From: Saccharothrix tamanrassetensis
Lineage (GTDB): Bacteria; Actinomycetota; Actinomycetes; Mycobacteriales; Pseudonocardiaceae
NCBI RefSeq assembly: GCF_014203665.1
Contig: NZ_JACHJN010000012.1
Span: 186,001 to 250,000 of the forward strand
Reading direction: 5' to 3'
Length of the DNA stretch: 64,000 nucleotides
A program made the position numbers and the translations under genes. Positions within the stretch are counted from its first letter, which is position 1. Each line of letters begins with the position of its first letter. Below, piece after piece: positions 1 through 8,726 of this stretch. The notes beneath the pieces were generated by a model. The model had not been told where the DNA came from. It ran no database searches and was given only the letters and a program-made list of their open reading frames with translations.

Positions 1-69
1 ATCCTGCGCCACAACGGCTCCGCCGGGTGGTCCGGCTACATCCCCAGCGTGTGCACCAGCGACAGGTGA
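1..69 (+). CDS. C-terminal end of a small secreted-type protein (partial)
   Basis: The first 22 codons before a TGA at 67-69 form an open frame ending in the residues GYIPSVCTSDR. The glycine/tryptophan-rich stretch followed by a Cys near the C-terminus resembles the tail of bacterial SH3-like small secreted proteins, and also the tail of the small secreted protein at 18518-18799 (YDGTVGQIER...SSCYQQ). The start lies outside the window, so a signal peptide cannot be checked. A strong hairpin follows directly, which supports this being a real gene end. Function unknown. Confidence 0.55.
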   Translation: MLRHNGSAGWSGYIPSVCTSDR

Positions 70-80
70 CAACACGCCTA

Positions 81-117
81 TGACCGTCCTGCCGGCACTT
101 GGCCGGCAGGACAGTCA
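81..117 (+). terminator. hairpin terminator
   Basis: A 16-bp inverted repeat (81-96 with 102-117, one mismatch, 5-nt loop) stands 11 bases after the stop codon of the partial gene. It has no T tract, as is usual in high-GC actinomycetes. Confidence 0.7.
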
Positions 118-222
118 CGTCGCATTGATCCTGATGTGGGGATTCCGGCATCCCCGCCGGTCCTGGTTCGCGATCGGGTGGTGTGGGCTGCTTCGAGTGT
201 GCCGTGTGCGCGGGTCGTGGTC

Positions 223-1746
223 ATGATCTGTGGTGTGCCCGACGACCCCGCCGCGTGGAAGTCGTCGCTCGGTCCGGGGCGACCGTCCGGTGGTCGGTGC
301 GGCGGATCGCCGTTGCCGCGCTGGACGGTGCCGGTGGTCGGCCTGGTGGTGTTCGCCGTCGCCGGGCTGGTGCTGGTGGTGCTGTGGCGGTGGATCGACG
401 ATCTCGCCTTGGTCGAGCCGGAGAAGAAGGCGACCGCGCACTTGGACGCGGTGAAGACCGCCTCGGCCATCGCGGTGGGCGGCGGCGGGTTGTTCGCGCT
501 GTACCTGGCGGCCCGGCGGCAGCGCACGCAGGAGCTCGAACTCGCCCAGCGCGACCACGCCCAGGACCACGCCGAGCAGGTTGCCGAGACCACCCGGCGG
601 CACGCCGAGCAGGTCGCCGCGGACACCCGTGACGACGCCGCGGCCCGCCGCGTCACCGAGCTGTTCACCAGGGCATCGGAACAGCTCGGTTCGGACAAGG
701 CTCCGGTCCGCATGGCCGGGCTCTACGCGCTGGAACGCCTCGCCCAGGACAACCCCCACCAGCGGCCCACCGTGGTCAACGTGCTGTGCGCGTACCTGAG
801 GATGCCTTTCGCCCCGCCTGACGCCCCGCCCACCGCCGACGAGCAGGCCCGGGCCCTGCACGAGGGCCGGGTCCGGGAACGTGAGGTCCGCCTGACCGCC
901 CAACGGGTCCTGCGCGACCACCTGCGCCCCGGACCCGATCCCGACCGCCCGGTCGACGCCTTCTGGCCCGACACCGACCTCGACCTCACCGGCGCCACCC
1001 TCGTCGACTTCGACCTCACCGGCTGCCGACCCCGCCACACCCGGTTCGGCGGCGCGACGTTCGCCGGAGACGCCCGGTTCGGCGGGACGACGTTCGCCGC
1101 GGAGGCGGAGTTCGGCGGGGCGGTGTTCGCCGGCCTCTCCGGGTTCTCCGAGACGACCTTCGTCGGGGACGCCCGGTTCGGCGGCGCGACGTTCGCCGGG
1201 CCCGTCGGGTTCGGTGGAGCGAGGTTCGCCGGTGACGCCGGCTTCGCCGGTGCGACGTTCACCCGGACCGCCGCGTTCGTCAAAGCGACCTTCGCCGGTG
1301 ACGCCGGGTTCTTCCGGGTCAGGTTCGCCGGGGCCGGGATGTTCGGCGTCGCGACCTTCCACGGGGACGCCACGTTCGGTGGAGCGACGTTCGGCGGGGA
1401 CGCCGGATTCGGCGGGGCCACGTTCGCCGGCGACGCCGGGTTCTCCTGTGCCACGTTCAGCCGCGCTGCCGTGTTCATCAGGGCCAGGTTCGCCGGGATC
1501 GCCGTGTTCGGCGGGGCGACCTTCGCCGGGGACGCCCGTTTCCGCGGGGCGATGTTCGCCCGGGACGCCCTGTTCGGCGGTGCGGACTTCGCCCGCGGCG
1601 GTGAGTTCGGCGGTGCCGTGACCGTCCACCCGAGGCCGAGCCGCTCGACCTGGCCGACCGGGTGGCGGCCCGCCGACGAACACGGCCCCGTCGACGGCTG
1701 CGAGGGGACGTGGCACCGCCTGGTGCCGATCCAGCCCGACCAGTGA
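223..1746 (+). CDS. membrane-anchored pentapeptide-repeat protein
   Basis: About 507 residues from the ATG at 223; in-frame GTG codons at 136 and 178 are alternative starts. Two hydrophobic helices lie near the N-terminus (roughly residues 32-53 and 83-98). A charged, probably coiled-coil segment rich in Gln, Glu and Arg follows, then a helical region (TELFTRASEQLGSDKAPVRMAG). From about residue 270 to 460 there are around 35 phenylalanine-centred pentapeptide units of the type ATFxGDAxFxG, expected to form a right-handed quadrilateral beta-helix. Helical-linker plus F-type pentapeptide proteins are common in actinomycetes and their role is unknown. The topology suggests membrane tethering with the beta-helix probably in the cytoplasm. 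It stands alone and converges on the methyltransferase gene. Confidence 0.85.
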   Translation: MICGVPDDPAAWKSSLGPGRPSGGRCGGSPLPRWTVPVVGLVVFAVAGLVLVVLWRWIDDLALVEPEKKATAHLDAVKTASAIAVGGGGLFALYLAARRQRTQELELAQRDHAQDHAEQVAETTRRHAEQVAADTRDDAAARRVTELFTRASEQLGSDKAPVRMAGLYALERLAQDNPHQRPTVVNVLCAYLRMPFAPPDAPPTADEQARALHEGRVREREVRLTAQRVLRDHLRPGPDPDRPVDAFWPDTDLDLTGATLVDFDLTGCRPRHTRFGGATFAGDARFGGTTFAAEAEFGGAVFAGLSGFSETTFVGDARFGGATFAGPVGFGGARFAGDAGFAGATFTRTAAFVKATFAGDAGFFRVRFAGAGMFGVATFHGDATFGGATFGGDAGFGGATFAGDAGFSCATFSRAAVFIRARFAGIAVFGGATFAGDARFRGAMFARDALFGGADFARGGEFGGAVTVHPRPSRSTWPTGWRPADEHGPVDGCEGTWHRLVPIQPDQ

Positions 1747-1809
1747 CCCCGTTCGATGCCCCGCGAGGGCTGCGGCCGGTGGGGCACCGTTCAACCGCGT
1801 GCTTCGTCG

Positions 1810-2667
1810 TCAGCGCTCGCCCTGCGGCTTGCGCCAGGTCATGATCTCGGTAGGCGGGAGGTGTTCCGCGAAGCGGTCGTCTGGCGACACCCCGTCCAGC
1901 AGCGCTCGCAGGTCCCGTTCGAAGTCGGCCAACCGGTCGCCGAACAGGTGCGGCGCGGAGTCGGAGCGGGAGAACACCCACGCCACGATGTTGTCGGGTG
2001 CGCGGTCCACCACCTGTCCGGCAGGCACGACGTGGCGTTCGAACGCCTCGAACCCGGCTCGCTCGATGACCAGGTCTTCCCGGCCGGGCGTCCCGTTGAC
2101 CAGCGTTCCCCGCCCCGCGCGCCGACCCGGCCCGAGGTACCGCTGCACCAGCTCGCGGATCTCCGCGTACGGAGGGGTCGGCGCCGGCAGCGGCGTCGAC
2201 TCGGCGGGCGGGTCCTTGAGGTCGCTCATGTGGATGAACGCGCCGCCCGGCTCCAGCATCTCCAGCACGGTCGCGGCGACCTGGTCCCGGTCCGTCCAGT
2301 GGAACGACTGGGCGAACACCACCGCCCGGAACTCGCCCAGGTCGGCGGGCAGGTCCTCGGCGCGGGCGGTCGCCCACCGCACGTTGGTCGCCTCGCGGCG
2401 CGCGGCCTGCCGCGCCGCCTCGGCCACCATGCTTTCGTCCGGGTCGATGCCGACCACCTCGGCGAAGTGCGGCGCGAGGGCCAGCGCCACGATCCCCGGG
2501 CCGCAGCCGACGTCGAGCAGGCGGCCGGTGCCGTCCAGCCCGAGCGCCGCGACCAGCGTCTCGACGAAGCCCGGAGCGTACGGAAGGCGTCCGCGCTCGT
2601 AGTAGGCGGCAGATCCCTCGAACAGGGAGCTGTCCCACTCCCATCCGTCGACCATCTCCGAAATCAT
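1810..2667 (-). CDS. class I SAM-dependent methyltransferase
   Basis: 285 residues from the ATG at 2667; a second Met four codons in is an alternative. The glycine-rich SAM-binding motif I is clear (LLDVGCGPG, about residues 50-58), followed by the acidic motif II end (VVGIDPDESM) and a motif IV-like stretch around FAQSFHW. The N-terminus (WDSSLFEGSAAYYERGRLPY) is typical of a large actinobacterial methyltransferase family with unassigned substrates, often small molecules. It converges on the pentapeptide gene with only 63 bases between. No neighbour fixes the substrate. Confidence 0.85.
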   Translation of the reverse strand: MISEMVDGWEWDSSLFEGSAAYYERGRLPYAPGFVETLVAALGLDGTGRLLDVGCGPGIVALALAPHFAEVVGIDPDESMVAEAARQAARREATNVRWATARAEDLPADLGEFRAVVFAQSFHWTDRDQVAATVLEMLEPGGAFIHMSDLKDPPAESTPLPAPTPPYAEIRELVQRYLGPGRRAGRGTLVNGTPGREDLVIERAGFEAFERHVVPAGQVVDRAPDNIVAWVFSRSDSAPHLFGDRLADFERDLRALLDGVSPDDRFAEHLPPTEIMTWRKPQGER

Positions 2668-2926
2668 CCCGTCGAGTCGCGAACCGCCACGCGGATCTGT
2701 TCCCGGCCGGCGGCTTCGCGCCGGTCCCGCAATCGCGACCTCTCGTCGTCCGCCACCACTTCGGGCAACTCGTGGACGGCCGTGCGTCGGTGCGCGGTGT
2801 AGTCACGTTTCCGGAAGATGGCCCTGCGGTGCCGGCCGAGCGGCAAACTACCGCAACTCCAAGTCGAACGCCTGCTCGACGATTCCTGGGCCCGCGGCCG
2901 AACACCGCCCGCGGCCGGCGGGAGCT

Positions 2927-4507
2927 TCAGCCGGCTGCGACGCGGTGGTGGATCTCGGTGACGGCCTTGCGGGCGGACAGGAATGCGCCGTCCTGCCAGG
3001 AGATCCAGTGGCTGAGCCAGTCACCGGCGAAGTGGACGCGGCCGGCGGGACGGGTGAGCAGCCGGTACTCGGGGGAGTCGTGGGAGGGCCATGTCACCCA
3101 GCCACCTTCGATGAACGGAGTCCGCGACCACGCCACCGAGAACGACGACCGCACGTCCCGCCGGTACGCGTCGCCGTAGATCTTCGCGCCCTGCGCCAGC
3201 GCGCGGCGGGTTCGTTCCTCCGGCGTCAACCGGTCGTAGACCTGGGCTTCCGCGTCGATGTTGTAGTAACCCAGGACCACACCGCGTTCGGTGTGCAACC
3301 CGGAGGACGGGAACCAGATCTGGTACAGGTCCAGGTCGGTGCGGCTGATCCCGCCGTAGATCCGCAGGTCCTCCTCCCACCAACGACGGCCGTACTCCAG
3401 TCCGAGCTTGCCCACCGGGTTCGGTGTCGGGGTGGCCAGTGCCGCGGACACCTCCTGGCCGAGGTTGTGCCGGAGCCGGGCCAGGATGTGCGGCGGCAGG
3501 GCAGCGACGCAGAAGTCGCCCCGTTCCACCCTCATGACGCCGTGCGGATCCCGGTAGGCGACCTCCACCCCGTCATCGTGATTCGTGATCGACCGGACCT
3601 CGCACCGGTACCGGATCCTCGACGCGCCCACGGCCGCCGCCAACGCCACCGGTATCCGGTCCATGCCGCCGACCACCTGGTACATCATCATCGCGTACTC
3701 GAAGTTGAGCTCGAAGGCGAAGAGCCGACCGAGGTTGCGGGAGAAGACCTGGGACAGCGCCTCCGGCGGACCCAGCACCGTGCCCTTCTCCGTGCCCGCG
3801 CCCGGCAGCACCGAGTAGCCCCGGCGACTGCCGCCCCGGTAGGCGAACCCGTCGGCCCGACCACCGATGCCGCCGAAGGACTCCAGGAACGACAGCAACC
3901 GCTCCTTGTCCACGGCCGACAGCTCGCCGTCCAACGCGCCCCGGTCGGTGGCCTTGGCCAGCAACTCCGAGACGTAGCCGAAGGTGTCGGCCTTGACCGC
4001 CCGTATCGTGGTCGGGCGGTCCTCCACCCTCTCCTCGTACAGGTGCGCGTTGGCGTTCTGGCCGGCGAAGGGTTCGATGGGTACGCCCAACTCCCGGCAG
4101 TAGTCCAGCGTGATCATGGACTGCGCCAGCCTGGCGGCACCGGCGTTGAAGTACTGCCCCCGCGAGAACTCCGCGGTCTGCACCCGCCCGTCCAGGTCCC
4201 GCGCCCGGTCCCCGCCCCGCAAGGTCCAGACCCGGCCTCCCGGACGCTCGCCCGCCTCCAGGACCACGCACTCGTACCCGGCTTTGCCCAGCTCGTACGC
4301 CGTGGCCAACCCTGCGATGCCCGCACCCAGCACCACCACCCGACGGCCGCGCTCGCGCGGATCCAGATCCCCGGCCGACGGCGGGACGAACGGCGTGGCA
4401 TCGGCCTCGGGCGTCAAACCCAGCGCACCCATCGTGTGGAACAGCGCGCCCGCGCCGCCGGCCATGCCGACAGCCTCCAGGAAACGCCGACGTGTCAAAG
4501 GGGTCAT
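2927..4507 (-). CDS. Tat-exported flavin monoamine/L-amino-acid oxidase
   Basis: 526 residues from the ATG at 4507. The N-terminus carries a twin-arginine signal (RRRFLEAVG at about 6-14, then a small-residue hydrophobic stretch), so the enzyme should be exported folded with its FAD. The dinucleotide-binding motif VVVLGAGIAGLATAYEL (about 57-73) and the downstream GGRVW motif mark the flavin amine oxidase family. The C-terminal HFAGDWLSHWISWQDGAF segment forms the usual FAD-contacting end. Length and layout fit L-amino acid oxidases and monoamine oxidases, which oxidatively deaminate amines to imines and release hydrogen peroxide. The substrate cannot be told. It is divergent from an AraC-type regulator about 650 bases away. 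Confidence 0.88.
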   Translation of the reverse strand: MTPLTRRRFLEAVGMAGGAGALFHTMGALGLTPEADATPFVPPSAGDLDPRERGRRVVVLGAGIAGLATAYELGKAGYECVVLEAGERPGGRVWTLRGGDRARDLDGRVQTAEFSRGQYFNAGAARLAQSMITLDYCRELGVPIEPFAGQNANAHLYEERVEDRPTTIRAVKADTFGYVSELLAKATDRGALDGELSAVDKERLLSFLESFGGIGGRADGFAYRGGSRRGYSVLPGAGTEKGTVLGPPEALSQVFSRNLGRLFAFELNFEYAMMMYQVVGGMDRIPVALAAAVGASRIRYRCEVRSITNHDDGVEVAYRDPHGVMRVERGDFCVAALPPHILARLRHNLGQEVSAALATPTPNPVGKLGLEYGRRWWEEDLRIYGGISRTDLDLYQIWFPSSGLHTERGVVLGYYNIDAEAQVYDRLTPEERTRRALAQGAKIYGDAYRRDVRSSFSVAWSRTPFIEGGWVTWPSHDSPEYRLLTRPAGRVHFAGDWLSHWISWQDGAFLSARKAVTEIHHRVAAG

Positions 4508-5157
4508 CTGCACTCCCAACCTCGGATACCGTGGCGGCGGGGTGTGGCTGTGGAGGCCTGAAGGCCGGCTGAGCGTCACAGCGACTGGTTCACGGCAGAC
4601 CTGCGAAACACGAGGATCGGACCACGGCCCACGGCCACCGTCCACGGCCGTTCGATTCCCCTGGTGCGTTCGGCCACCGGAACTGCCCACTCGGGCAATC
4701 CTGGTGGCCGGCACGCAACGAGTCCCTTGTAGACACTTCGGCACCGTTGTGGCGCTTGACCTGCACACCCCGGCACCGCGCCCTTGGTGGACGCGGTGCC
4801 GGAGTCGGTTGCCGCGAGCGGTGGTTCAGCGAACCTCGGACGTCACCCGCCGTGGCGGAGCGCCGGAGGCGGTGGGGCTCCCGGCGGAACTACAGCGGCA
4901 GCCCCGGTGACAGGCTCGCGAACCCGGCCCTGTGCATTCCTCCTGCCCTTGATGAAAGGGTTTCGGACTTCGGCAACACCCAAACCGGCCGGATGAGTTT
5001 CCCCCGGCGAACTCTTCTCGGCGGTCTCATCGGAATGCTGTCACCGTGCTCGGCTGCGCGGCTCGCGTCCAGTGCACGGATGTTGGCCCTCGGCGCACTA
5101 CCGCCTCCTCGGGGGCTATGGGATCCTCCTCGCGGGGAGCCGGCGCGAGGGGGATTC
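4508..5157. other. 650-base intergenic region with a hairpin
   Basis: No convincing gene was seen. The region should hold the divergent promoters of the amine oxidase and the AraC-type regulator. A compound inverted repeat occupies 4672-4709: outer arms of 7 bp (4672-4678 with 4703-4709) and inner arms of 5 bp (4684-4688 with 4693-4697) around a 4-nt loop. It could be an operator or a leader structure for the minus-strand oxidase transcript. Confidence 0.4.
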
Positions 5158-6165
5158 GTGGAGAGGGTTTTCGACAGTGCAACGCTCCCGATTCGCGATC
5201 GGGTGGACGCATGGGAGGCGACGACGGCTTCGGCGCTGGTCACCACGGAATTCCGGGTGCCCGATCCGGGTAACTTCGTGGCCGCTCTGAAATCCACGTC
5301 GCTGGGAACCGCGCAGGTGACCGCGCTGTCCTACAATTCACTGCTGTCCAGGCGGACCCCCACCCTGATCCGCCGGTCGGATCCCGAGCAATACCAACTC
5401 GCCTTGATCCGCACCGGGCACCAGGGCATCGACCAGGCCCGGACCCGCACGCTGGTCGAACCCGGAGAGGTCGTCGCCTACGACAGCTCACGGGCGTTCG
5501 ACGCTTGGGTCGACACGGGCCCCGAGGTCGTGCGGTCGGTCGTGCTGCAGTTCCCGAAGCGGTTGCTGCCGTTGCCGGACGCACGGGTCGCCCGCCTGCT
5601 GGCCAACCCGCTGCCGCCGGGCGACGGCGTCGTACGGCTGCTGTCGCAGTTCCTGACGGCACTGGCCGACGAACAGGTCGTGTGCACCGCACGGGACGCG
5701 GTTCGGCTGGAACACACCGCGGTGGACCTGGCGGCGGTCGCGCTGGCCCACCACCTGGACGCGGGCGAGCCGCCGCTGCGCTCACCGCAACGCGTGCTCT
5801 ACCTGCGGATCACCTCGTTCATCAACGAACACCTGCACCGGCCGGATTTGACCCCTCCGGCGATAGCGTCGGCCCACCGGATATCGCTCCGCTACCTGCA
5901 CCGGATATTCCAACAGCAGAACGACCGGACCGTGCACGCCTACATCAGGTCCCGCCGGGTGGAATGCTGTCGACGGGACCTGGCCGATCCGAGCCTGCAG
6001 CACCGCGGCATCGGCTACATCGCCGCGCGGTGGGGTTTCGTCCAGCCGGCCGATTTCAGCCGTGCCTTCCGTCGGGCGACGGGGCTCTCTCCTCGGGAAT
6101 ACCGCGTTCGAGCGATCACCGCCGCCGCAGAAGCGGACCGGGGGAACGACTCCGCTGCCCCTTGA
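5158..6165 (+). CDS. AraC-family transcriptional regulator
   Basis: 335 residues from the GTG at 5158, chosen because a GAGGGGG ribosome binding site lies just upstream and the length matches the family (about 320-340). The open frame runs further upstream but is not protein-like there. The N-terminal half (RDRVDAWEATTASALV...) is the NahR/XylS-type AraC_binding_2 domain found in TetR-unrelated AraC activators. The C-terminal ~100 residues hold two helix-turn-helix motifs, ending in the family signature WGFVQPADFSRAFRRATGLSPREYR. It probably responds to a small-molecule ligand. The divergent Tat amine oxidase is a candidate target. Confidence 0.85.
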   Translation: MERVFDSATLPIRDRVDAWEATTASALVTTEFRVPDPGNFVAALKSTSLGTAQVTALSYNSLLSRRTPTLIRRSDPEQYQLALIRTGHQGIDQARTRTLVEPGEVVAYDSSRAFDAWVDTGPEVVRSVVLQFPKRLLPLPDARVARLLANPLPPGDGVVRLLSQFLTALADEQVVCTARDAVRLEHTAVDLAAVALAHHLDAGEPPLRSPQRVLYLRITSFINEHLHRPDLTPPAIASAHRISLRYLHRIFQQQNDRTVHAYIRSRRVECCRRDLADPSLQHRGIGYIAARWGFVQPADFSRAFRRATGLSPREYRVRAITAAAEADRGNDSAAP

Positions 6166-6297
6166 GGTCGATCCGTGGCCCGGTCCCGCCTCCGGCGGCG
6201 CGGACCCGCACACCAACGGGTGACACTTCGGACGAAAGTCCACCGTGGCAGCGAAATCCGGTTGTCCTCGCCGGTGCGCCGGCCCAACACTGCGGTG

Positions 6298-7344
6298 ATG
6301 ACACGATGGGGCGAACGCCTGCGGTGGGGGCTTTCGGAAGCGGCCGGCCAGGGCGCGGACCGGCACACGATCGCGGAAATGCTCTCCACTGCCATCACGC
6401 CGTGGGTTCCGCACGACGGGGTGCGCCTGTCCGGGATCAGCCCGCCTTCCACGCCCGGCCCCGGAGCGCTGGGGTACTGGCACGGGTACCCGTCCGCGAT
6501 GGTGCAGGCGTTGCGGTGCGAGCAGAACGACAGCGCCCGACCGCTTGCCGCAGCGCAGCCGCCGATCCGCCTCGGACCGCCTGCCGTGTTCCGGCAGGCT
6601 CCACGCCGGGAGGACGCCGGAACGCTGTCCGACGAACACGATGTCGGCGGCGAACTCCGGTTGCCGCTGCGCAATGCCCGGGGAGTGTGGGGGACGCTCG
6701 GGCTGCTGCGCGCCAAGGGCCGTCCGCCGTTCGACGCCGCCGACGCCGATCGCGCGGCGAGTCTGGTTCCCGCGCTGGTCGAAGGACTGCGCGCGTTCGT
6801 GACGGCCGGGCCCCTGGCACCGGACGCCCCGGCACTGCCCACGGGCCTGGTGGTCTTCGGCCCGGACAACACGGCGGTCTCCGCGACCGACCAGGCACTC
6901 GCCTGGCAGGAGCAGCTGAAGCGCCGCCGGTGCAACACCGACATGACCCAGGACCCGTGGTTCGCCGGCGGTCTGGTGACCCAGGCCCGCCGGCACGCCC
7001 AAGACCCCGGGACACCACCCGCGGTGTTCTGCGTGCCGGCGGTCGAACAGGGGCGCTGGACGGTCCTCCGCGCCGAGGCGCTGCACGGCGACGGGTATGC
7101 CGACCACGTCGCGTTCTTCGTGGAAGCCGCCGGCGCCCAGCTGCTGCCCTCGTTCTGCGACTGGTACGGCATCAGCCGGCGGGAACAGCAGGTCGTGGCC
7201 GAGCTCTGCGACGGTGCGCCACCCAGGTCCATCGCCCGGCGACTCGGCCTGTCCGCGCACACCGTGAACGACCACCTCAAGGCGGTGTACCGCAAGACCT
7301 GCGCCTCCGGCCGCGACGAACTCGTCGCGGCGATCACCACCTGA
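6298..7344 (+). CDS. LuxR-type regulator, first of a tandem paralogous pair
   Basis: 348 residues from the ATG at 6298; this start aligns with that of the downstream paralogue. The C-terminus carries a LuxR/GerE helix-turn-helix (ISRREQQVVAELCDGAPPRSIARRLGLSAHTVNDHLKAVYRK, about 285-335). The preceding ~280 residues resemble a GAF/PAS-like sensor region, with the shared stretch GGELRLPLRNARGVWGTLGLLRA. No receiver aspartate or ATP-binding motif is visible, so it is not a classical response regulator. It lies 132 bases after the AraC-type gene on the same strand and is followed by a second gene of the same architecture. Confidence 0.82.
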   Translation: MTRWGERLRWGLSEAAGQGADRHTIAEMLSTAITPWVPHDGVRLSGISPPSTPGPGALGYWHGYPSAMVQALRCEQNDSARPLAAAQPPIRLGPPAVFRQAPRREDAGTLSDEHDVGGELRLPLRNARGVWGTLGLLRAKGRPPFDAADADRAASLVPALVEGLRAFVTAGPLAPDAPALPTGLVVFGPDNTAVSATDQALAWQEQLKRRRCNTDMTQDPWFAGGLVTQARRHAQDPGTPPAVFCVPAVEQGRWTVLRAEALHGDGYADHVAFFVEAAGAQLLPSFCDWYGISRREQQVVAELCDGAPPRSIARRLGLSAHTVNDHLKAVYRKTCASGRDELVAAITT

Positions 7345-7500
7345 GCGCAGTGACGGGGGAGCCCCACCACTGCCTCGTCATCGGCGTTGCCGTCTCCGCG
7401 GACACCGGGCCGGAGCAGCGGTCCGACGCCCGCTGGCCCGAGTGGGTGAAGTGAACCGGTCATCGCCCCCTCCGCCGGTCGGCACGCCAGACTCGACCAT

Positions 7501-8550
7501 GTGACTCGGTCGGGGGATCGGCTGCTGCGAGAGTTGTCCGCGGTGGCGGTGCAGCAGGCGAGCGCGGCTGAACTGGGTCAGGAGGTCTCGCGGGCCGTCG
7601 CCCCCGTGGTGGCGCATGACGGCGTGCGACTGACCGGCACCACCCCTTCTGCGGTGAACGGCGTGGCGCCCTTGGGTTTCGCGCACGGGTACGGGGCGGA
7701 TTTCGCGCGTGCGTGGCCACTGCACCGCATGAGCGCGGCGGACCCGTTGCGGTGGGAGGCGCTGGCCCGACGTCCGGTACCGGTGGGGGTGATCGCCGCT
7801 GACGGTGGTGATCCGCCAGGCGACCCGACCGCTCGGCGCCTGTTCACCGATCACGGGGTCGGTGCTGAGTTGCGGCTGCTGCTGCGGGACACCCGTGGTG
7901 TGTGGGGATCCCTGAGCCTGCTGCGGGCGCGGGGCGGGAGGTCGTTCGACGCCGACGACGTACGCCGGGCGGCCTGCCTGGGACCGTCGTTGATCGCCGC
8001 GCTGCGCGGGTACGTCGTCGGCGGTCCGTTGACCCCGGCCGGGCCGGCGGAGCCACCGGGTGTGGTGATCATGGGCCCCGACAACACGACGCGGGCAGCC
8101 ACACCCCAGGCGGACCGGTGGCGCCCGTGCGACGGCGGACAGCGGCAGGACTGGATGGGGAAGGTCTTTCTCGCCGCGCTCTCGTCCGAGGCGCGTCGGC
8201 ACGCCCGCGATCCCGGCACCCCGGCCGCCGTCGTCTACGGGCCCGCCGCGACTTTCGGCCGGTGGGTCGCCTTCCACGCGCAGCCCACCGACCCTGAGGG
8301 CGCGGGCGATGTCGTGGTGGTCCTCCAGGCGGCCTCCGGTGCCCGGTTGCTCCCCGCTTTCTCCGACTGGTACGGCATCACCGCCCGGGAACGCCAGGTC
8401 ATCGCCGAACTGCTCGACGGAGCGGTGCCCAAGCAGATCGCGCGCCGCCTCGACGTGTCCCCGCACACCGTCGACGCCCACTTCAAGTCCATCTTCCGGA
8501 AGACCGCCGCCGACGGCCGCCACGAACTGATCACCGCGTTGACCGGCTGA
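7501..8550 (+). CDS. LuxR-type regulator, second of a tandem paralogous pair
   Basis: 349 residues from the GTG at 7501. It matches the upstream gene along its whole length: HDGVRL near residue 40, GAELRLLLRDTRGVWGSLSLLRA in the middle, and a C-terminal LuxR helix-turn-helix beginning ITARERQVIAELLDGA. The two probably arose by tandem duplication and have since diverged strongly (roughly 40-45% identical by eye). The sensor-like N-terminal region may bind a small ligand; none can be named. About 155 bases separate the two genes, so each may have its own promoter. Confidence 0.82.
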   Translation: MTRSGDRLLRELSAVAVQQASAAELGQEVSRAVAPVVAHDGVRLTGTTPSAVNGVAPLGFAHGYGADFARAWPLHRMSAADPLRWEALARRPVPVGVIAADGGDPPGDPTARRLFTDHGVGAELRLLLRDTRGVWGSLSLLRARGGRSFDADDVRRAACLGPSLIAALRGYVVGGPLTPAGPAEPPGVVIMGPDNTTRAATPQADRWRPCDGGQRQDWMGKVFLAALSSEARRHARDPGTPAAVVYGPAATFGRWVAFHAQPTDPEGAGDVVVVLQAASGARLLPAFSDWYGITARERQVIAELLDGAVPKQIARRLDVSPHTVDAHFKSIFRKTAADGRHELITALTG

Positions 8551-8726
8551 CCGGTCGGTTCCGAGGCTTCACCACCTGGATCTGGTCGACCACCGGGCAG
8601 AGGACCGGTGTTGCGTCGTTCGGGTGCAGCTCCCGGGCCGTACTGCGGACGGGCCGCGGAACCCGGCACGATGTCCGGTGTGGCAGCGTCGCGCACGGGA
8701 ATCGAAGACGTCGCCGTTCGGGTCGT

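Noticed and set aside
1757-1786. TGCCCC/GGGGCA inverted repeat between the pentapeptide and methyltransferase genes
   Set aside because: Only 6-bp arms with an 18-base loop, too weak to call a terminator.
115-1794. A 559-codon open frame antisense to the pentapeptide-repeat gene
   Set aside because: Its product is a low-complexity Glu/Gly/Arg repeat that simply mirrors the pentapeptide repeats; it has no ribosome binding site or family match.
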